Part shown: positions 34,797 to 44,363 of the stretch, piece by piece | Layout: every line of letters starts with the position of its first letter | Numbering within the stretch: the first letter of the stretch is position 1 | DNA from: Comamonadaceae bacterium | Lineage (GTDB): Bacteria > Pseudomonadota > Gammaproteobacteria > Burkholderiales > Burkholderiaceae_C | DNA: 64,000 nt | Assembly: GCA_027483665.1 (NCBI GenBank) | Contig: JAIXUC010000023.1 | Span: 1 to 64,000 of the forward strand | Direction: 5' to 3' | Program-made: the position numbers and the translations under genes | Notes under the pieces: model-generated | What the model was told of the DNA's origin: nothing | Seen by the model: the letters and a program-made list of their open reading frames with translations, nothing else | The model's database searches: none

Positions 34797-35510
34797 TCAA
34801 TGCCCGCGCATCTTGGCGCGCAGCCGGGCAATTGACTGGCTGTGCAGTTGGCACACGCGTGACTCGGTCACATCCAGCACGGCCGCGATTTCCTTGAGGT
34901 TCATGTCCTGCTCGTAGTACATGCTCATGATGTATTGCTCGCGCTCAGGCAGCGTTTTGATGGCGGCCACCAAGGCCGCGCGCATGCGCTGGTCGCCTAA
35001 CTGGTGTACGGGGTCTGCGCTGCCGTCGCCGAGGTGGCGATCCAAGAAATCGTGCTCGTCGTCGTTGGAGCCCATGTCTTCCAGGTAGACCAGTTGCGTG
35101 CCGCGCACCCGGCCCAGCAGGCTTTGGTAATCGGCCAGCGGCATGCTCATTTCAGCGGCGATTTCCGACTCGAGCGGCGTGCGTCCCAAGCGGTGCTCCA
35201 GCTTTTGGATGGCATGTTCGATGTCTTTTTGGCTTTTGCGCGAGCCGCGTGACATCCAGTCGGCTTCGCGCAGCTCGTCGATCATGGCGCCGCGGATGCG
35301 CTGCGTGGCGAAGGTCTCGAACTGCACGCCCTGCGTCACCTCGTAGCGGGTGAGTGCATCGGCCAGGCCGATCATGCCCACCTGAATGAGGTCGTCCACC
35401 TGCACGCTGGGCGGCAGCTTGGCGATCATGTGGTGCGCCAACCTGCGCACCAGCGGCACGTACTGGCGCAGCATCGCGTCTTGATCGAGCTGGCCTTTGG
35501 CGGTGTACAT
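34797..35510 (-). CDS. fliA: Flagellar sigma factor 28, FliA
   Basis: A 237-residue sigma-70-family factor for late flagellar genes. Region 2 has RQYVPLVRRLAHHMIAKLPP, VDDLIQVGMIGLADAL and FETFATQRIRGAMIDELRE; region 3 has RTPLESEIAAEMSM; region 4 has LPEREQYIMSMYYEQDMNLKEIA with VTESRVCQLHSQ. The ATG at 35510 begins MYTAKG; a TTG six codons upstream is open, and neither start has a visible ribosome site. It is the last gene of the flhBAFG-fliA operon. Confidence 0.96.
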   Translation of the reverse strand: MYTAKGQLDQDAMLRQYVPLVRRLAHHMIAKLPPSVQVDDLIQVGMIGLADALTRYEVTQGVQFETFATQRIRGAMIDELREADWMSRGSRKSQKDIEHAIQKLEHRLGRTPLESEIAAEMSMPLADYQSLLGRVRGTQLVYLEDMGSNDDEHDFLDRHLGDGSADPVHQLGDQRMRAALVAAIKTLPEREQYIMSMYYEQDMNLKEIAAVLDVTESRVCQLHSQSIARLRAKMRGH

Positions 35511-35585
35511 GGCGGGGGGAAAACTCAAATTTTGGGGCGAAGCGATGAACAGGCAGTGACGGTTAGGTGCAGAAAGTGAGCCTGC

Positions 35586-36407
35586 TTAAGCATGGCTGGA
35601 ATGCATGGCCGCAACCGCTTGGCGTTCAGTGTGCTTGAGCGCTTGGCTGGCTGACAAGGGGGCTGGCCCGGTGCGCGGCAAAGCGCCAGCGCCGAGTTGC
35701 ACAGCGGTTTCCATCAAACGCAGCGCCAGACTGCAAATGTCCTCGGTGGGCCATAACAACGAGGAAGGGTAGCGGATCAGCAGCGTTTCAATGTCTTGCG
35801 ACAAGTGCTGGCGCACGCAAGCACGCAGGCTGTCGTGGGCTTGGCGGGCACGCGCGGTGCTGGCGGCGTCGCGCTCGTCAACCAAAGTCGCCACTGTGGC
35901 GCGCAGGCCCGCTGCGTGCAGGTACTTCACGGTTTGATAGGTGTTGAGCACCGAACGGGCCTCGGGTTGCACCATCAGCAGCAAGCGCGCGTCGCTGCCG
36001 GCCAGCAGGCGAATGAGGCTGCTGGCGCTGGCATAGGTCACCAAAGCGTCGCTGTCCACGAAGGCGTGGCCCAGGCTGTCTTGCGCATCGGCTGGGGCTT
36101 CGGCCTGTTCGGTGAGCGCGTGCAGGCCCAGCGCTGCTGGCATGACGCTCCAGCGGGTGCTGTTGGCGGGCGCTGGCCACTGGCCGTCGCGCAGGCACTC
36201 GAGCAGGCCCGAGCTTTGCTGGGTTTCGTGGGCGCTGCCATCCAGCGCGGTCACGCCGTAGTCCAGCTCGTCGAGGGCCGAGCACAAATGCCACAGCATC
36301 ACCAGCTCGGCCTCGCGCTCGCCGTTTTGCAGCACGGGCAACAGCCGCGCACCGGCCTGACGCAAGCCGCGCAAACTGGCGCCTTGGTCGAAGAAGCCGT
36401 CAAGCAT
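35586..36407 (-). CDS. FlhG-like protein lacking the ATP-binding P-loop
   Basis: A 273-residue protein between flhF and fliA, where the MinD-type ATPase FlhG normally lies. The N-terminus FFDQGASLRGLR keeps the DQxxxLR element by which FlhG stimulates the FlhF GTPase. The following region should hold KGGVGKT but reads LQNGEREAELVMLWHL, with no Walker A lysine. The remainder retains MinD-like blocks: GVTALDGS, YASASSLIRLLAG and TYQTVKYLHAAGLRATVATLVDERD. So it is probably an FlhF-activating protein without an ATP switch. The ATG at 36407 overlaps the flhF end by eight bases. A longer upstream frame lies inside flhF and is rejected. Confidence 0.75.
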   Translation of the reverse strand: MLDGFFDQGASLRGLRQAGARLLPVLQNGEREAELVMLWHLCSALDELDYGVTALDGSAHETQQSSGLLECLRDGQWPAPANSTRWSVMPAALGLHALTEQAEAPADAQDSLGHAFVDSDALVTYASASSLIRLLAGSDARLLLMVQPEARSVLNTYQTVKYLHAAGLRATVATLVDERDAASTARARQAHDSLRACVRQHLSQDIETLLIRYPSSLLWPTEDICSLALRLMETAVQLGAGALPRTGPAPLSASQALKHTERQAVAAMHSSHA

Positions 36408-37950
36408 GCAGCGCCCCGCGCGCTGCCAGCGGCTGCGCGGTCTGCGCAAAGTAGTAGCCCAGGTCGGCACTCTTGGGGTCAAAGGCCGATTTGTGCAATG
36501 TGCGCATGGACTGGCGCACCAAGCTGCCGGCGTCGGCGCGCTCCCAGTCTTCGGGCACGCGCTGGCCGGTGGTGATGCCGCGCAGCGTGAGCTGATGGCG
36601 AATGCAAGCGTCCAGCGCAGGCCCGAGCTTGGCGGCTTCGTCCACTTTGGACAACACCGTGGCCTGCGGGCCTTTGCCTCGGTAGCTCGCCAGCACCTCG
36701 TCGAGCGTGTCGCCATGGCCGCCAGCGTTGAGCACCAACAAGCGTTGCACGCCGGGCAGGTCCATGACGTTGAGCATGTCACGCGTGCGCGGGTCACGCG
36801 GCGCCATGCCAGCGGTGTCGATCAGCACCAGCCGCTTGCCGGCCAACAAGCCCAACAGGTCTTGCAGTGCTGCGCGGTCGTGCGCCAGATGCGCCACCAC
36901 GCCCAGCATGCGTCCGAAGGCCCGCAGTTGTTCGTGGGCCGCCACGCGGAAGGTGTCCAGTGTGATCAGGCCCACACTGGCCGGTCCGTGGTGCTTGACG
37001 CACAGTGCAGCGAGCTTGGCTGCGGTGGTGGTTTTGCCCACGCCTGTAGCACCGACCAGCGCAAACACGCCGCCGTCGTCCTGGATAGCGGGCCCGTCGA
37101 TGTCGGTGCGGATGTTGCGCTCGAGCACGTCCATCACCCAACGCACCGACTCGGATGCACCCAGCGCCTCGGGCATGTGTTCCAGCACAGCGCGCGCGAT
37201 GGTGGGCGAGAAGCCCGCGCGAATGAGCTTGAGCATGAGGTGCGCGTGGATCGGGTGCTGACGGGCCTGACCCAGCCAGGCCAGGGTGTTGAAGCGCTCT
37301 TCGATGAGGTCTTGCATGGACTGCAGTTGGTCCATGATGCCCTGCGGGTTGAAGTTGGGCGTGGCGCTGGCGCGTTGAGGGGTGGCCAAAGACACCGGTG
37401 CTGGCAAATCCAGTGCGGCGCTGCTGCGTGCCGACGGGCCGCTGGGCTGCGCCGCGGACGGCAACGACAGGCTGGGCTGCCGAGGGGCGCCCGCATCTTG
37501 CGCAGCAACTGAATGGCCGCTGCGCTGCGCTGCGCCTGGAAGGGCCAGAGCACTGGCGCTGTTCACGGCAGACGCGCTGCCCGCGTTGGCCTCGTGGCGC
37601 CGCCTGAGCATGCGTTCGCGCACGTAGTCCTGAAAAGACAGGGTGCTCATGGCCAGACGCTGGGCGTCCTGCTCCACCGAGGGGGCTGGCGCTGAACCCG
37701 CTTTTGCTGAAGCAAACGCTGGCGCTGTTGCAGCCGCGTTTCTCGCGCTAGCGCCGCTTGGCGCAGAGGATGCCTCGTTGGTGGCTGCGCGCTCGATGCC
37801 TTCGAGCATGTCTTCTGCGGTGGCGACCACCTCGACGCCATTGGCTGTGGGCCGGTTCGAGAGGATGAGCGTGCCTTCGCCAAAAGCCAAGCGGGCCTTG
37901 GCCAGTGCCTCGCGAGAAGTGGGAGCGTTGAAGCGTCGAATGGTCATCAT
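36400..37950 (-). CDS. flhF: Flagellar SRP-like GTPase FlhF
   Basis: A 516-residue signal-recognition-type GTPase that sets flagellar position and number. The N-terminus MMTIRRFNAPTSREALAKARLAFG is the B domain. An Ala/Pro/Ser-rich linker (about 60-215) precedes the NG domain with GATGVGKTTTAAKLA (about 297-311), TLDTFRVAAHEQLRAFG, DTAGMAPRD and TVLSKVDEA. Polar flagellation is therefore likely. AGAGGTG precedes the start, which overlaps flhA by four bases. Confidence 0.96.
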   Translation of the reverse strand: MMTIRRFNAPTSREALAKARLAFGEGTLILSNRPTANGVEVVATAEDMLEGIERAATNEASSAPSGASARNAAATAPAFASAKAGSAPAPSVEQDAQRLAMSTLSFQDYVRERMLRRRHEANAGSASAVNSASALALPGAAQRSGHSVAAQDAGAPRQPSLSLPSAAQPSGPSARSSAALDLPAPVSLATPQRASATPNFNPQGIMDQLQSMQDLIEERFNTLAWLGQARQHPIHAHLMLKLIRAGFSPTIARAVLEHMPEALGASESVRWVMDVLERNIRTDIDGPAIQDDGGVFALVGATGVGKTTTAAKLAALCVKHHGPASVGLITLDTFRVAAHEQLRAFGRMLGVVAHLAHDRAALQDLLGLLAGKRLVLIDTAGMAPRDPRTRDMLNVMDLPGVQRLLVLNAGGHGDTLDEVLASYRGKGPQATVLSKVDEAAKLGPALDACIRHQLTLRGITTGQRVPEDWERADAGSLVRQSMRTLHKSAFDPKSADLGYYFAQTAQPLAARGALHA

Positions 37951-40025
37951 GCACCTCTAAGGATGGGGCCAATGCGGATGGTGTGGGTCTCAGGGATTTC
38001 GCTGTGTGCCAGCACTTGCAGGCGCGGTGCCATGCGCCGCACCAAGCGGGCCATGGCGCTGCGAATGGCGTCTGGCACCAGCAAGCAAGCGGGCACACCC
38101 AGCTCTTCTTGTTTTTGCGAAAGGTCAGCTGCGCGTTGCGTGATCAGCTCGGCCACGCTGGGGTCGAGCGACGGGCTGCCAGCGTTGCCCAGGGCTTGCA
38201 CCAGCAAACGCTCCAGGCTGGGCTCGATGGCCATGACTTGCAGCTCGCGCACCGGGCCGTAGATTTGCTGCACGATGGCCGGCGACAGCGCGATGCGCAC
38301 ACGACGCGCCAGCTCGGCCGGGTCTTGCGTGGTGCTGGCGTGCTCGGCCAGCGTTTCGATGATGCTGCGGAAATCGCGAATGTGAACCGACTCTTCCAGC
38401 AGCAACTGCAACACGCGCTGGAAGGTGGCCAAGGGCAGCATTTTGGGCACGACGTCCTCGATGAGTTTGGGGGCCAGCCGCGTGATGTGGTCCACCAGTT
38501 GCTGGGTCTCGGTGCGGCTGAGTAACTTGGCCGCGTGAACCTGCATCAAGTGTGACAAGTGGGTGGCCAAGACGGTTTCCGAATCAACCACGGTAAAGCC
38601 CGCCATTTGCGCCGCATCCTTTTGCCGTTCGTCGATCCAGTGTGCTGGCAAACCAAAAGCTGGGTCTGTGGTGGCCGTGCCGATCAGCGGCGTGCTGACA
38701 CCGCCTGGGTTGATGGCCAGGAACATGCCTGGGAAAGCTTCGCCCTCGCCGACCACCACGCCACGCAGGGCCACGCGGTAGCCGCTGGGCTTGAGTTCGA
38801 GGTTGTCGCGCACGTGCACCGGCGGCGGTAAAAAGCCCACCTCTTGCGCAAACTTGCGCCGCACGCCTTTGATGCGCGAGAGCAAGTCACCGGGGCGGCT
38901 CTTGTCCACCAGCGCAATCAGCCGATAGCCCAGCTCCAGACCCAGCAAATCCACGGGCTGCATGTCGTCCCAAGTGGCTTCTGCATCTGGGTTACGCGCG
39001 GCTTCGGTCGGAGCTTCTTCGGCTTTGGGTTCGGGGCGGTGCGCCAACATCCAGGCCGCGTATCCCAAGATGGCGGCCATGCTCAAAAACACGAGGTGCG
39101 GCATGCCCGGCACGATGCCCAGCAGGCCGATGATGGCTGCAGTCAAGCCCAGCACTTTGGGCGACATGAACATCTGGTGCACGATTTGTTGGCCAATGTC
39201 GCGCTCGCTTCCGACGCGTGACACCACCATCGCTGCTGCGACAGAAATCAACAGGCCTGGAATTTGCGCGACCAACGCATCACCCACGGCCAACAAGATG
39301 TAGGTGTCAGCAGCAGCACCAATCGACATGCCGTGTTGCAGCATGCCGATAGCCAGGCCACCCACCATGGTGACGATCAAGATCAAGATGCCGGCAATGG
39401 CGTCGCCGCGCACAAACTTCGCTGCACCGTCCATCGAGCCGAAGAAGTTGGCTTCGTCGGCCACCTCGATGCGCCTCGCCTTGGCCTCTTTTTCGTTGAT
39501 GACGCCAGCGTTCAAGTCGGCGTCAATCGCCATCTGCTTGCCCGGCATGGCGTCCAGCGTGAAGCGCGCCGAGACTTCTGCGATGCGCTCTGCGCCTTTG
39601 GTGACCACCACGAAGTTGATGACTACCAAAATCACGAACACGATCAGGCCCACTGCAAAGTTGCCGCCGATCAAGAAGTGTCCGAAAGCTTCAATCACCG
39701 AGCCTGCTGCGCCGGGGCCCGTGTGGCCTTCGAGCAGCACGATGCGGGTCGAGGCCACGTTGAGCGACAGCCGCATGAGCGTGGTCAGCAGCAGCACCGA
39801 AGGAAAGGCCGCGAAGTCGAGCGCGCGCGTCATGTAGGCCGCCACCATCATCACCATCAGCGCCACGGCGATGTTCACGGTGAAGAAGGCATCGAGCAAC
39901 CAAGGCGGCAGCGGCAGCACCATCATGGCCAGCACAGCCACCACCAGCAGTGGCGCAGCCAAGCCGGGCAGCAAGGCCGACTGACGCACCCATTGCTGTT
40001 GAAACTTTTGCAATGAGGGGTTCAT
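37947..40025 (-). CDS. flhA: Flagellar export gate protein FlhA
   Basis: A 692-residue inner-membrane export gate. About eight hydrophobic segments occupy the first 320 residues, with the FHIPEP region represented by ARFTLDAMPGKQMAIDADLNAG and GAAKFVRGDAIAG. The cytoplasmic half has YRLIALVDKSRPGDLLSRIKGVR and ALSPAIVQQIYG. The length is standard. It lies 45 bases after flhB and overlaps flhF. Confidence 0.97.
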   Translation of the reverse strand: MNPSLQKFQQQWVRQSALLPGLAAPLLVVAVLAMMVLPLPPWLLDAFFTVNIAVALMVMMVAAYMTRALDFAAFPSVLLLTTLMRLSLNVASTRIVLLEGHTGPGAAGSVIEAFGHFLIGGNFAVGLIVFVILVVINFVVVTKGAERIAEVSARFTLDAMPGKQMAIDADLNAGVINEKEAKARRIEVADEANFFGSMDGAAKFVRGDAIAGILILIVTMVGGLAIGMLQHGMSIGAAADTYILLAVGDALVAQIPGLLISVAAAMVVSRVGSERDIGQQIVHQMFMSPKVLGLTAAIIGLLGIVPGMPHLVFLSMAAILGYAAWMLAHRPEPKAEEAPTEAARNPDAEATWDDMQPVDLLGLELGYRLIALVDKSRPGDLLSRIKGVRRKFAQEVGFLPPPVHVRDNLELKPSGYRVALRGVVVGEGEAFPGMFLAINPGGVSTPLIGTATTDPAFGLPAHWIDERQKDAAQMAGFTVVDSETVLATHLSHLMQVHAAKLLSRTETQQLVDHITRLAPKLIEDVVPKMLPLATFQRVLQLLLEESVHIRDFRSIIETLAEHASTTQDPAELARRVRIALSPAIVQQIYGPVRELQVMAIEPSLERLLVQALGNAGSPSLDPSVAELITQRAADLSQKQEELGVPACLLVPDAIRSAMARLVRRMAPRLQVLAHSEIPETHTIRIGPILRGA

Positions 40026-40070
40026 GGATGGGGCTCGCAGGTTCGCAAGGTCAGAGAGTGCTCAAGCGGG

Positions 40071-41219
40071 TCAGGACGCAGCCGTCTGCAAGGGGTGGTG
40101 CGGATCCAGCTCGGGCGGCACCTGCGGTTCGGGCAACTCTGCCGGGAAAGGCGTGCCGCTGCGCAAAGCGGCGCGCAGCCGGTACACATAGGCCAGCACT
40201 TGGGCCACAGCGGTGTAGAGGCTGGCTGGCACCTCATGGTTGAGCTCAGCGTGGGCATAAAGCGCACGCGCCAAGACGGGCGACTGCAGCACAGGCACTT
40301 CGTGCGCACGCGCCAAGTCCCGGATGTGCAGCGCCAGCAGGTCTGCGCCCTTGGCGACCACGTGCGGCGCGCCCATGGTTTTGTCGTCGTACTTCAAAGC
40401 CACGGCGTAGTGCGTGGGGTTCATCACCACGAAATCGGCGCGCGGTACGTTGGCCACGCTGTTGCGTTGTGCAATTTCTCGCTGCCGCAGCCGCAAGCGG
40501 CCTTTGACATGCGGGTTGCCTTCGGTTTCCTTGCCTTCCTGGCGCAGTTCCTCGTGGCTCATCTTCATGCGCGAGGCGTGCAAAAACTTTTGCAAGGGCA
40601 CGTCGATGGCGGCCACCACCGCAACGACCAGCAGCAGCAGCCCCAAGCCCAGCATCAACCAATTGGCAACGTTTTTGAGTGAAGCGCTGGACGGCTGCAA
40701 GATGAGCATTTGCAGCTCAGGCAGGCTCTTCCATAGATACCAGCCGCCCAAGCCCAGCAGGAACAGGGTGATGCTGCCCACCTTGAGCAATTCCGAGACC
40801 TGCTCTTTGGAGAAGATGCGCTTGAGTCCGGAGATGGGGTCGAGGCGGCTCAGGTCGGGGGTGATGGGCTTGCTGCTCAGCACCCAGCCACCCAGGGCCA
40901 CCGCACTCAGCAAGGCTGCTGCCAAGATCAGCAGCGCCACGGGCAATACGCTCACCAAACCGGCCAGCACACCGCCTTGCAATCGTTCCCCCATGTCGGC
41001 CGTGCTGTGTACCGATTGCGCATCAAAGCGCAGGTGGCGCGTGAGCGTCATCTCCAGGCGCTCCAGCAAGCTGGGCATCATCAACCCCAACGCCAAAGCG
41101 CCAGTACCCATGACTGCCAGGTGCGACAAATCCCGCGACCGAGGGACTTGGCCGTCTTCACGTGCCTTTTGGAGCTTTCGCCCCGTGGCGGGCAGGTTCT
41201 TGTCCTGACTGGATTCCAT
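40071..41219 (-). CDS. flhB: Flagellar export switch protein FlhB
   Basis: A 382-residue inner-membrane protein that switches export from hook to filament substrates. The N-terminus has ATGRKLQKAREDGQVPRSRDL, four hydrophobic segments follow, and the cytoplasmic domain has the self-cleavage site NPTH in VVMNPTHYAVALKYD. The tail after about residue 345 is Pro-rich. The ATG at 41219 (MESSQDKNLP) is chosen over a longer frame. It heads the flhB-flhA-flhF-flhG-fliA operon, downstream of a strong terminator. Confidence 0.97.
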   Translation of the reverse strand: MESSQDKNLPATGRKLQKAREDGQVPRSRDLSHLAVMGTGALALGLMMPSLLERLEMTLTRHLRFDAQSVHSTADMGERLQGGVLAGLVSVLPVALLILAAALLSAVALGGWVLSSKPITPDLSRLDPISGLKRIFSKEQVSELLKVGSITLFLLGLGGWYLWKSLPELQMLILQPSSASLKNVANWLMLGLGLLLLVVAVVAAIDVPLQKFLHASRMKMSHEELRQEGKETEGNPHVKGRLRLRQREIAQRNSVANVPRADFVVMNPTHYAVALKYDDKTMGAPHVVAKGADLLALHIRDLARAHEVPVLQSPVLARALYAHAELNHEVPASLYTAVAQVLAYVYRLRAALRSGTPFPAELPEPQVPPELDPHHPLQTAAS

Positions 41220-41284
41220 GGCGGGCTGTGCACTTCCTCGGAGGTGCAGCCATTGTCGAAACCCGCCTGTTATGCGAGGCAACA

Positions 41285-41310
41285 AAAAGGGAGGCCATTG
41301 CCTCCCTTTT
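41285..41310. terminator. Strong rho-independent terminator between cheZ and flhB
   Basis: AAAAGGGAGGC (41285-41295) and GCCTCCCTTTT (41300-41310) pair perfectly over 11 bases around CATT. Read on the minus strand it ends the flhDC-motAB-cheYZ transcript 29 bases after cheZ, so flhB must have its own promoter in the next 65 bases. Confidence 0.9.
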
Positions 41311-41338
41311 CACCGACCAAGCCCGATGGGGTGGGGTC

Positions 41339-41995
41339 TTAAAACCCCAGGCTTGCCAGCAGATCGTCCACCTGCGACTGGTTGGTCACCACATCCGTGC
41401 GGTTGTTGGCATCGACCACCGGGCCGTTGAGCGACTCGGTCGACTTGGGCGCAGCGTTGGGTGCTGCGACGGGTGCGGGCGCGGTGCCGGGTGGGGCTGA
41501 ATCAATGAGCAATTGCACCAGCTGCTCTTCGATGGTGGCGGCCAGGTTGACCACCTTGGAGATGACCTGACCGGTGAGGTCGTGGAAGTCCTGCGCCATC
41601 ATGATTTCTGTGAGCTGATGGTCGATACCGCTCAGCCTTTCCTCGACAAAGGTCACGAAGTTATAGACCTCGCCCTTGGCGACGGCAGCCACCGGGTCTT
41701 TCACGATCAGCGCTGCGATGCGCCGCGTTTCTGCAGCTATCTCATCGTGCTGCTTCTTGGCTTGCTCGACCTGATTGAGCACTTTCTCGGCAGCCTCGCC
41801 CGTCAAGCGCGCGATGTACTGCAGACGGCTTTTGGCATCGGGCAGCTTGTCGACCGAGCCTTTGAGCTGGTCCGCGTAGCCCAACTCGCTGAGCGAGTCG
41901 TGCAACTGGCGTGTCAGCAAACCGATCTTTTGATAGACCTCGGTTTGCGCTGCGCCCTCTGCGGGCGTGGTGCTGGAGTGGCTGGCTGTGTTCAT
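41339..41995 (-). CDS. cheZ: Protein phosphatase CheZ
   Basis: A 218-residue phosphatase of phospho-CheY. The long helical hairpin contains the catalytic block MAQDFHDLTGQVISKVV with D139 and Q143. After a Pro/Ala linker the C-terminus SQVDDLLASLGF is the classic CheY-binding tail. It lies eight bases downstream of the second cheY and is followed by a terminator. It is canonical, unlike the CheZ-like gene at 8844-9356. Confidence 0.96.
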   Translation of the reverse strand: MNTASHSSTTPAEGAAQTEVYQKIGLLTRQLHDSLSELGYADQLKGSVDKLPDAKSRLQYIARLTGEAAEKVLNQVEQAKKQHDEIAAETRRIAALIVKDPVAAVAKGEVYNFVTFVEERLSGIDHQLTEIMMAQDFHDLTGQVISKVVNLAATIEEQLVQLLIDSAPPGTAPAPVAAPNAAPKSTESLNGPVVDANNRTDVVTNQSQVDDLLASLGF

Positions 41996-42002
41996 AACCC
42001 GC

Positions 42003-42392
42003 TCAGCCCGCGGCCATTTTCTTGAGGATGTTCTGCACCTTCTCTTCCAGCGTGGCCTTGGTGAAAGGCTTCACGATGTAGCCGGCAGCGCCACCTTGGG
42101 CTGCGGCCACGATGTCTTCTTTGCGGGCCTCTGCGGTGACCATGAGCACCGGCAGGTGCTTGAGTTTTTCGTCCTTCTTGATTTCGGCGAGCAACTCGAA
42201 GCCGTTCATGTTGGGCATGTTGATGTCGCTCACCACGAAATCGAAACGCGTGGTGCGCAGTTTTTGCAGGGCGACCACGCCGTCTTCAGCCTCGTCGGCC
42301 TCGGGGTAGCCGCTCTCCTTGAGCAAATTGCGCACGATGCGGCGCATGGTCGAGAAGTCATCGACGATGAGGAACTTCATATCTGCTGCCAC
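42003..42392 (-). CDS. cheY: Chemotaxis response regulator CheY (motor-binding type)
   Basis: A 129-residue receiver closely resembling enterobacterial Che[21 protein letters not shown] with D11/D12, phospho-acceptor D56 in [19 protein letters not shown] and [14 protein letters not shown]. It is the probable FliM-binding signal. The GTG at 42392 with AAAGG upstream gives the usual N-terminal MAADMKF; an ATG at 42380 is the alternative. It lies between motB and cheZ. Confidence 0.96.
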   Translation of the reverse strand: MAADMKFLIVDDFSTMRRIVRNLLKESGYPEADEAEDGVVALQKLRTTRFDFVVSDINMPNMNGFELLAEIKKDEKLKHLPVLMVTAEARKEDIVAAAQGGAAGYIVKPFTKATLEEKVQNILKKMAAG

Positions 42393-42466
42393 GGCAAGCC
42401 TTTCAATGTCTGTTGCGCTGATGGTCGCAATCTTGGTCTCAAGTTCTGTCAGCAGGGCGGTCGCTG

Positions 42467-43408
42467 CTACTGACGGATCGGGGGCGCAGCAGGTACAGCT
42501 TCGTTGCTCGGCACCACGGCGGGCGCTGGACTGGGCAGAGCCTGAATCGGGTCAGATCGGCTGGTCAGCCGCTCCTCGGCCTCTCGGGTCATGATGGTAA
42601 TGCTGATTCTTCGGTTGGAAGGCGCGGTCGGGTCAGCCGCATCAAAGGGCACGCTCGACGCCAAACCCACCACGCGAATGATCTTGGCATCTGGCATGCC
42701 AGCCGTGACCAATTCGCGCCTGGAGGCGTTGGCGCGGTCGGCTGACAACTCCCAGTTGCTGTAGCCGCGGTCGCCGTTGCCATAGGGCGTGGCGTCCGTG
42801 TAGCCGGCCAAGCTGATGCGGTTTTCGACATCCACCAACGCAGCGCCGATCTCACGCAAGATGTCGCGCATGTAGGGCTTCACGATGGCGCTGCCCGAGT
42901 CGAACATGGGGCGGTTTTGCTCGTCCACGATCTGAATCAACAAGCCGTCAGGCGTCAAGATGAGCTGAATCTGTGAGCGAAATTCCGCCAGCTTGGGGTT
43001 GGCCGACACCAGCGTCTCGATCTTGTCGCGCAGCACGGTGATGCGCTCCATGTCTTCGCGCTGAGCCCGCTCGCGTGCCAGCCGCCGAGACTCTTCGTCA
43101 TTGGTGCGGTTGACGTTGCCGCTGGAGCGTGTGAGGTCGGTGCCGCCGCCGCGGATGATGCTGTCGCTTTGGCCCGCGCCATCGCCCCCAGCCAAAGCCA
43201 CCTTCAATGGTGACTGGAAGTGCGCCGCAATGCCTTGCAAGTCGCCCTTGGCGGTGGAGCCCAGCAGCCACATGAGCAGAAAGAAAGCCATCATGGCCGT
43301 CACGAAGTCGGCGTAGGCAATCTTCCAGGCACCGCCGTGGGCCGAATGCCCACCTTTTTTCACCCGCTTGATGATGATGGGCTGAAGTTTTTTGGCGTCG
43401 CCTGCCAT
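42467..43408 (-). CDS. motB: Flagellar stator protein MotB
   Basis: A 313-residue stator subunit anchored to peptidoglycan. A short basic N-terminus is followed by one membrane segment [19 protein letters not shown] with the proton-binding Asp D34. The plug and OmpA-like domain follow with [13 protein letters not shown] and [23 protein letters not shown]. The C-terminus is Pro/Ala-rich. GGAGG precedes the ATG. It lies 15 bases after motA. Confidence 0.97.
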   Translation of the reverse strand: MAGDAKKLQPIIIKRVKKGGHSAHGGAWKIAYADFVTAMMAFFLLMWLLGSTAKGDLQGIAAHFQSPLKVALAGGDGAGQSDSIIRGGGTDLTRSSGNVNRTNDEESRRLARERAQREDMERITVLRDKIETLVSANPKLAEFRSQIQLILTPDGLLIQIVDEQNRPMFDSGSAIVKPYMRDILREIGAALVDVENRISLAGYTDATPYGNGDRGYSNWELSADRANASRRELVTAGMPDAKIIRVVGLASSVPFDAADPTAPSNRRISITIMTREAEERLTSRSDPIQALPSPAPAVVPSNEAVPAAPPIRQ

Positions 43409-43423
43409 GTGTTGCCTCCGGCC

Positions 43424-44284
43424 TTACTTCTTGCCCTTGACGTAGGCTTCCAGCTCACTGAACGAAGGCCGCTCGGTGGAATAGAGCACCTTGCGCCCGA
43501 ACTCGATGGCAGTCGACGGGTTGTAGCCCTGCATCGAGGCCAGCAGCGTGGTCTTGATGCATTGCAATTCTTTGCCGGCCTCTTCGACCTTTTGCTCCAA
43601 CAGCCCGGCCAGCGGTTCTGCAAAAGCGTAGGCCAACAAGATGCCCAGGAAGGTGCCCACCAGGGCAGAACCGATCATGCCGCCCAAGATCGCCGGGGGT
43701 TGACCTACCGAGCCCATGGTGTTCACCACACCCAGCACCGCGGCCACGATGCCGAAAGCCGGCAGGGCACCGGCCACGCGCTGCAAAGCGGCCACAGCCG
43801 CGTGCTCTTCTTGGTGGTGCGTGTCGATTTCGCTGTCCATGAGCGCTTCGATCTCGTGGGCATTCAAGTTGCCCGAGACCATCATGCGCAGGTAGTCGGT
43901 GATGAACTCCACCACGTGGTGGTCACTACCCACGGTGGGGTACTTCTTGAACAGCTCGGATTCTTCAGGCGACTCCACGTCTTTCTCGATGGCCATCAGG
44001 CCTTCTTTGCGCGCCTTCTGCAAGATGTCGAACATGAGCGCCATGAGCTCCATGTAGCGGGCTTTGGTGTACTTGCTGCCCTTGAAGCAGCGCCCCAAGC
44101 CGCGCATGGTCGCCTTGATGACCTTCATCTGGTTGTTGGCGATGAAAGCGCCCAAAGTCGCGCCGCCAATGGCCGCCATTTCGAAAGGCAGCGCTTTCAA
44201 AATGACGCCGATGTTGCCTCCGTGTGCAAGGTAAACCCCGAACACGGCGACCATCACGATCAGCCAACCAATTAGGACAAACAT
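43424..44284 (-). CDS. motA: Flagellar stator protein MotA
   Basis: A 286-residue membrane protein with four hydrophobic segments that forms the proton channel with MotB. It begins MFVLIGWLIVMVAVFGVYLA. The cytoplasmic loop has RYMELMALMFDILQKARKEG and YLRMMVSGNLNAHEIEALMD. The channel prolines lie in ALPAFGIVAAVLGVV and AFAEPLAGLL. The ATG at 44284 is used; the longer frame reaches into flhC and is rejected. It is downstream of flhC. Confidence 0.97.
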   Translation of the reverse strand: MFVLIGWLIVMVAVFGVYLAHGGNIGVILKALPFEMAAIGGATLGAFIANNQMKVIKATMRGLGRCFKGSKYTKARYMELMALMFDILQKARKEGLMAIEKDVESPEESELFKKYPTVGSDHHVVEFITDYLRMMVSGNLNAHEIEALMDSEIDTHHQEEHAAVAALQRVAGALPAFGIVAAVLGVVNTMGSVGQPPAILGGMIGSALVGTFLGILLAYAFAEPLAGLLEQKVEEAGKELQCIKTTLLASMQGYNPSTAIEFGRKVLYSTERPSFSELEAYVKGKK

Positions 44285-44363
44285 GGTGCGAGATTGTGAC
44301 AGCCCAGCCGCGGATATTTCCCGAGAAAGAAGCTGTGATTTGTCGCTTTTATGCTGCGCTTGG

